Assembly: GCA_035693805.1 (NCBI GenBank)
Contig: DASSGA010000036.1
Location: 1 to 18,872, forward strand
DNA from: Kaftiobacterium sp035693805
Lineage (GTDB): Bacteria; Sysuimicrobiota; Sysuimicrobiia; Sysuimicrobiales; Kaftiobacteriaceae
Direction of reading: 5' to 3'
Length of the DNA: 18,872 nt
The position numbers and the translations under genes are program-made. This document shows, in pieces, positions 16,253 through 18,872 of the stretch. Every line of letters starts with the position of its first letter. The stretch's first letter is position 1. The notes beneath the pieces were generated by a model. The model saw only the letters and a list, made by a program, of their open reading frames with translations, was not told the DNA's origin and did no database searches.

Positions 16253-16281
16253 TTGACAAGCGAACAAATGTTTGGTAGACT
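16253..16281 (+). promoter_or_regulatory. recA promoter (sigma-70/SigA type)
   Basis: A consensus -35 box TTGACA (16253-16258) is followed after exactly 17 bases by TAGACT (16276-16281), a four-of-six match to TATAAT. This is the only clear promoter in the window and starts a new unit after thpR. A strong ribosome site, AGGAGG (16309-16314), lies six bases before the recA ATG. A small GGGCT-CCC-AGCCC stem (16293-16305) sits in the leader just before it. Confidence 0.8.
16261..16274. promoter_or_regulatory. LexA/SOS box in the recA promoter
   Basis: CGAACAAATGTTTG matches the Bacillus-type SOS box (CGAACRNRYGTTYC) at 13 of 14 positions, only the last base differing. It lies entirely between the -35 and -10 boxes, so bound LexA would block polymerase. 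RecA, RecX and the downstream helicase would then be induced together by DNA damage. LexA itself is not in the window. Confidence 0.85.
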
Positions 16282-16320
16282 GCCCGCGACTCGGGCTCCC
16301 AGCCCAGCAGGAGGCCTCAG

Positions 16321-17379
16321 ATGAACGAACGCCAGCGTGCCCTCGACCTTGCGGTCACCCAGATCGAGAAGCAGTTCGGGAAGGGCTCCATCATGAAACT
16401 GGGCGAGGCCGGCAGCAAGTTCGCCGTGGACGTCATCTCGACCGGCGCGCTCGGTCTTGACATTGCCCTCGGCATCGGCGGGGTGCCTCGCGGCCGCGTC
16501 GTAGAGATCTACGGGCCGGAGTCCTCCGGGAAGACCACGCTCGGCTATCACATCATCGCCGAGGCGCAACGCGAGGGTGGGGTGGCGGCGTTCATCGACG
16601 CGGAGCACGCGCTCGACCCGAACTACGCGCGGTCGGTCGGGGTGGACGTGGACAACCTGCTGCTGTCGCAGCCCGACTCGGGCGAGCAGGCACTCGAGAT
16701 CGGGGAAACCCTGGTGCGCAGCGGGGCCGTCGACGTCATCGTCGTCGACTCGGTGGCGGCGCTCGTGCCCCGGGCCGAGCTCGAGGGCGAGATGGGCGAT
16801 GCCCACGTCGGGCTCCAGGCGCGCCTGATGTCGCAGGCGCTGCGCAAGCTCGTCGGGGCGATCAGCCGCTCGCGCACGACCGTCGTCTTCATCAACCAGA
16901 TCCGCGAGAAGATCGGCGTGATGTTCGGCAACCCGGAAACGACCACCGGGGGCCGGGCGCTGAAGTTCTACGCCTCAGTGCGCATGGAGATCCGCCGCAT
17001 CGAGAACCTGAAGTCCGGGGACGAGGTGAAGGGGATGCGGGCGCGGGTCAAGGTCGTGAAGAACAAGCTCGCCGCGCCCTTCCGAGATTCCGAAGTGGAC
17101 ATCCTCTACGGACTGGGCATCAGCAAGTCCGCGAACATCCTCGACGTCGCAGCGGCCCACGGGATCGTCCAGCGCACGGGGACCTGGTTCGCCTTCGGAG
17201 ACATGCGGCTCGGTCAGGGGCGCGACAACGCGCGCGACTTCCTCGACAGCAACCCCGAACTAGCGCGCGAGATCGACCGTCGCGTGCGGCTCCACGTCGG
17301 CCTGCTCAAGCCGGCCGCGCCCGAAGCGCGTGAGATCCCGCCGGCCGGGAAGGAGCCCGCGGCCAAAGGCAAGGCGTGA
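16321..17379 (+). CDS. recA: Recombinase RecA
   Basis: Forms filaments on single-stranded DNA, catalyses strand exchange and triggers LexA self-cleavage. The 352-residue length is standard. Visible are the N-terminal ALDLAVTQIEKQFGKGSIM, Walker A GPESSGKT (65-72), the VIVVDSVAALVP Walker B, and loop 2 with FINQIREKIGVMFGNPETTTGG, the RecA hallmark. The C-terminal tail (about 330-352) is Pro/Ala/Lys-rich rather than strongly acidic. The ATG at 16321 has AGGAGG six bases upstream. Expression should be SOS-controlled through the box in its promoter. The stop is three bases before the recX start, so recA and its modulator are co-transcribed. Confidence 0.99.
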   Translation: MNERQRALDLAVTQIEKQFGKGSIMKLGEAGSKFAVDVISTGALGLDIALGIGGVPRGRVVEIYGPESSGKTTLGYHIIAEAQREGGVAAFIDAEHALDPNYARSVGVDVDNLLLSQPDSGEQALEIGETLVRSGAVDVIVVDSVAALVPRAELEGEMGDAHVGLQARLMSQALRKLVGAISRSRTTVVFINQIREKIGVMFGNPETTTGGRALKFYASVRMEIRRIENLKSGDEVKGMRARVKVVKNKLAAPFRDSEVDILYGLGISKSANILDVAAAHGIVQRTGTWFAFGDMRLGQGRDNARDFLDSNPELAREIDRRVRLHVGLLKPAAPEAREIPPAGKEPAAKGKA

Positions 17380-17382
17380 GAT

Positions 17383-18027
17383 GTGAAGGTCCTACGCGTC
17401 GGCCCGCCCTCAGGTCGGTGGCGCCACCAGCGGGTGGTGCTCGATGACGGGCACGCCTTGCGCGTGCGGCCCGAGGACGTGGCTACGCTCGGTCTGACCC
17501 CCGGCGTGGAACTCCGCGAGGAGGCGTTCGAGGCGCTGCGCGGCCGGGCCGAGATCGTGCTCGCCACGGAGAGCGCGTTGCGGCTGCTCAGCGTGCGTCT
17601 GCGGAGCCGGCGCGAACTGGATGAACGCCTCCGCCGACGGGGCACTGCACCCGCCGTGATCCAGGCCGTTCTCGATCGTCTGTCGGCGGAAGGATTCCTC
17701 GACGACGTGCGGTTCGCACGGACCTGGATCCGGGGGCGCCTGGCGTTGCGTCCTTCAGGAGGTGTCCGGCTGCGCAGCGAACTCCTTCGAAAAGGTGTGG
17801 CTTCCGGGGTCATTGATCAGGCCCTGCGTGAGGCGTTCTCGGAGGCGGACGAGCACCAGCTCGCGCTCGAGGTGGCCCGGTCCCGCCTCCGCCGGTATCG
17901 CACCCAGCCGGCGGAGGTCGCCTACCGGAGGCTAGCCGGGGTCCTGCATCGCCGGGGCTTCTCGGCCGGTGCGATCGCCGGCGCGCTGCACGCAGTCCTC
18001 GGTCACGCAGTCCCGGTCACTGAGTGA
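17383..18027 (+). CDS. recX: RecA regulator RecX
   Basis: Binds RecA filaments and limits or modulates their activity. The 214-residue protein is rich in Arg and Leu and built of helical repeats typical of RecX: LRLLSVRLRSRRELDERLRRRG, the LSAEGFLDDVRFARTWIRGRL block (about 103-123) and a further repeat at RLRRYRTQPAEVAYRRLAGVLHRRGF. The GTG at 17383 is the start; an ATG two bases upstream runs straight into a stop. An N-terminal extension of about 60 residues (VLDDGHALRVRPEDVATLGL) is common in Gram-positive RecX. It sits three bases after recA, and its stop overlaps the helicase start by one base, so the three genes share the SOS promoter. Confidence 0.9.
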   Translation: MKVLRVGPPSGRWRHQRVVLDDGHALRVRPEDVATLGLTPGVELREEAFEALRGRAEIVLATESALRLLSVRLRSRRELDERLRRRGTAPAVIQAVLDRLSAEGFLDDVRFARTWIRGRLALRPSGGVRLRSELLRKGVASGVIDQALREAFSEADEHQLALEVARSRLRRYRTQPAEVAYRRLAGVLHRRGFSAGAIAGALHAVLGHAVPVTE

Positions 18028-18872
18028 TGACAGAACCGTCGAAGCGAGTCGCGATCCAAGGGTCGTCCGGCCAGCTCGTGCTGGATCTGGCGGAACGTGC
18101 CCTGACACAGTCCGTGGATGCCGCCGAGAGCATCTGCGCGGGCCTGAACGACCAGCAGCGGGCCGCCGTCACCTACGAGACCGGGCCGCTGCTCATCGTG
18201 GCCGGGGCCGGCACCGGGAAGACCGCGGTGATCACGCGGCGGATCGCCTGGCTCATCGCCGCGAAACGCGCGAAACCGTCTGAGATCCTGGCCCTGACCT
18301 TCACGGACAAGGCCGCGGCGGAGATGGAAGAGCGCGTCGACGTCCTCGTCCCGTACGGCTATACCGACGTCTGGGTCAGCACGTTCCATGCCTTCGGCGA
18401 CCGCGTGCTCCGCGACCATGCTCTCGTCCTCGGGCTCGCCCCCGACTTCCGTATCCTGACGAAGGCGGAGCAGGTCATCTTCTTCCGCGAGCGGCTCTTC
18501 GAGTTCCCGCTGGACTACTACCGGCCGCTGGGCGACCCGACCCGCTACGTCGAGGCGATGCTCGCGCTGATCAGCCGGGCGAAGGACGAGGACATCACCC
18601 CGGACGAGTACGTGGCCTTCGCCGACCGGGTCGTGGGCGCGGCCGAGGCGGATCCCTCGGACAACGAGCTCGCCGAGCATGCCCGGCGGCAGCGCGAGAT
18701 CGCGCTGACCTACAGGCGCTATCAGGAACTGCTCGCCGCCGAAGGCTGCGTCGACTTCGGGGACCTGATCACGCTGACGCTCCGCCTCCTGCGCCGGCAT
18801 CCGACGGTCCTGCGCGAGTACCAGCAGCGCTTCAGCTACGTCCTGGTCGACGAGTTCCAGGACACGAATTAC
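18027..18872 (+). CDS. UvrD/PcrA-type superfamily 1 DNA helicase (3' end cut off)
   Basis: ATP-dependent 3'-5' DNA helicase, predicted to act in repair or recombination. The frame is open from ATG 18027 to the window end (282 codons). It has the Q motif LNDQQRAAV (about 40-48), Walker A AGAGTGKT (about 59-66), motif Ia LALTFTDKAAAEM, the STFHAFG block, VDFGDLI and Walker B VLVDEFQDTNY at the very end. Motifs III-VI and any C-terminal domain lie outside. A tail of about 39 residues precedes the Q motif, longer than in standard PcrA. The start overlaps the recX stop by one base (TGATG), so it is probably in the SOS operon. Whether it is UvrD/PcrA proper or an AddA-like or nuclease-fused relative cannot be decided without the missing part. 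Confidence 0.93.
   Translation, partial: MTEPSKRVAIQGSSGQLVLDLAERALTQSVDAAESICAGLNDQQRAAVTYETGPLLIVAGAGTGKTAVITRRIAWLIAAKRAKPSEILALTFTDKAAAEMEERVDVLVPYGYTDVWVSTFHAFGDRVLRDHALVLGLAPDFRILTKAEQVIFFRERLFEFPLDYYRPLGDPTRYVEAMLALISRAKDEDITPDEYVAFADRVVGAAEADPSDNELAEHARRQREIALTYRRYQELLAAEGCVDFGDLITLTLRLLRRHPTVLREYQQRFSYVLVDEFQDTNY

Noticed and set aside
1..18872. Searched by eye for CRISPR repeats, insertion sequences, attachment sites, tRNA or rRNA genes and defence or phage genes
   Set aside because: None was seen. All genes belong to housekeeping or transport families with uniform composition, and no direct-repeat arrays or transposase motifs appear.

Overview
The window is a GC-rich (roughly two thirds G+C by eye) bacterial chromosome segment. 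It is packed with 17 protein genes, all on the + strand, and most neighbours overlap or lie within about 15 bases of each other. Both ends are cut: the first gene (asd) lacks its first few codons and the last (a UvrD-type helicase) lacks its C-terminal part. No tRNA, rRNA, CRISPR array, insertion sequence or prophage gene is visible. The gene order recalls the Gram-positive layout: asd, a DapG-type aspartokinase and dapA leading to ftsK/spoIIIE, then a BMP-type nucleoside transporter, and rodZ-cinA-recA further on. The recA promoter carries a near-perfect Bacillus-type SOS box. Together these suggest a high-GC Bacillota or another Terrabacteria lineage (an uncultured group such as Sysuimicrobiota/CSP1-3 or Armatimonadota would also fit). 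The exact lineage is a guess.

Region 1 (1-3788) holds asd, dapG and dapA, three steps from aspartate towards diaminopimelate and lysine, followed by a family-4-like uracil-DNA glycosylase. Region 2 (3840-6920) holds uppP (undecaprenyl-diphosphate phosphatase, the lipid carrier of wall synthesis) and ftsK/spoIIIE (septal DNA translocase). Regions 1 and 2 therefore combine wall-precursor supply with division.

Region 3 (7022-13619) is the most interesting part. A BMP-family lipoprotein, a double ATPase and two permeases form a complete nucleoside-type ABC importer. They are followed without a gap by psuK and psuG, the kinase and glycosidase that break pseudouridine into uracil and ribose 5-phosphate. 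The layout predicts a self-contained import-and-catabolism operon for pseudouridine, with an ABC importer in place of the single-protein transporter found beside these genes in E. coli. An 11-bp hairpin separates the binding-protein gene from the ATPase gene and probably sets their relative expression.

Region 4 (13635-16226) is an overlapping chain of a rodZ-like gene, cinA and thpR. Region 5 (16227-18872) is the SOS-controlled recA-recX-helicase unit, with its own promoter (TTGACA, 17 bases, TAGACT) and the SOS box inside the spacer. Apart from the pseudouridine operon the window is mostly housekeeping. The residue-level oddities worth checking are a missing iron-sulfur cysteine in the uracil-DNA glycosylase and an altered KFGGTS motif in the aspartokinase.
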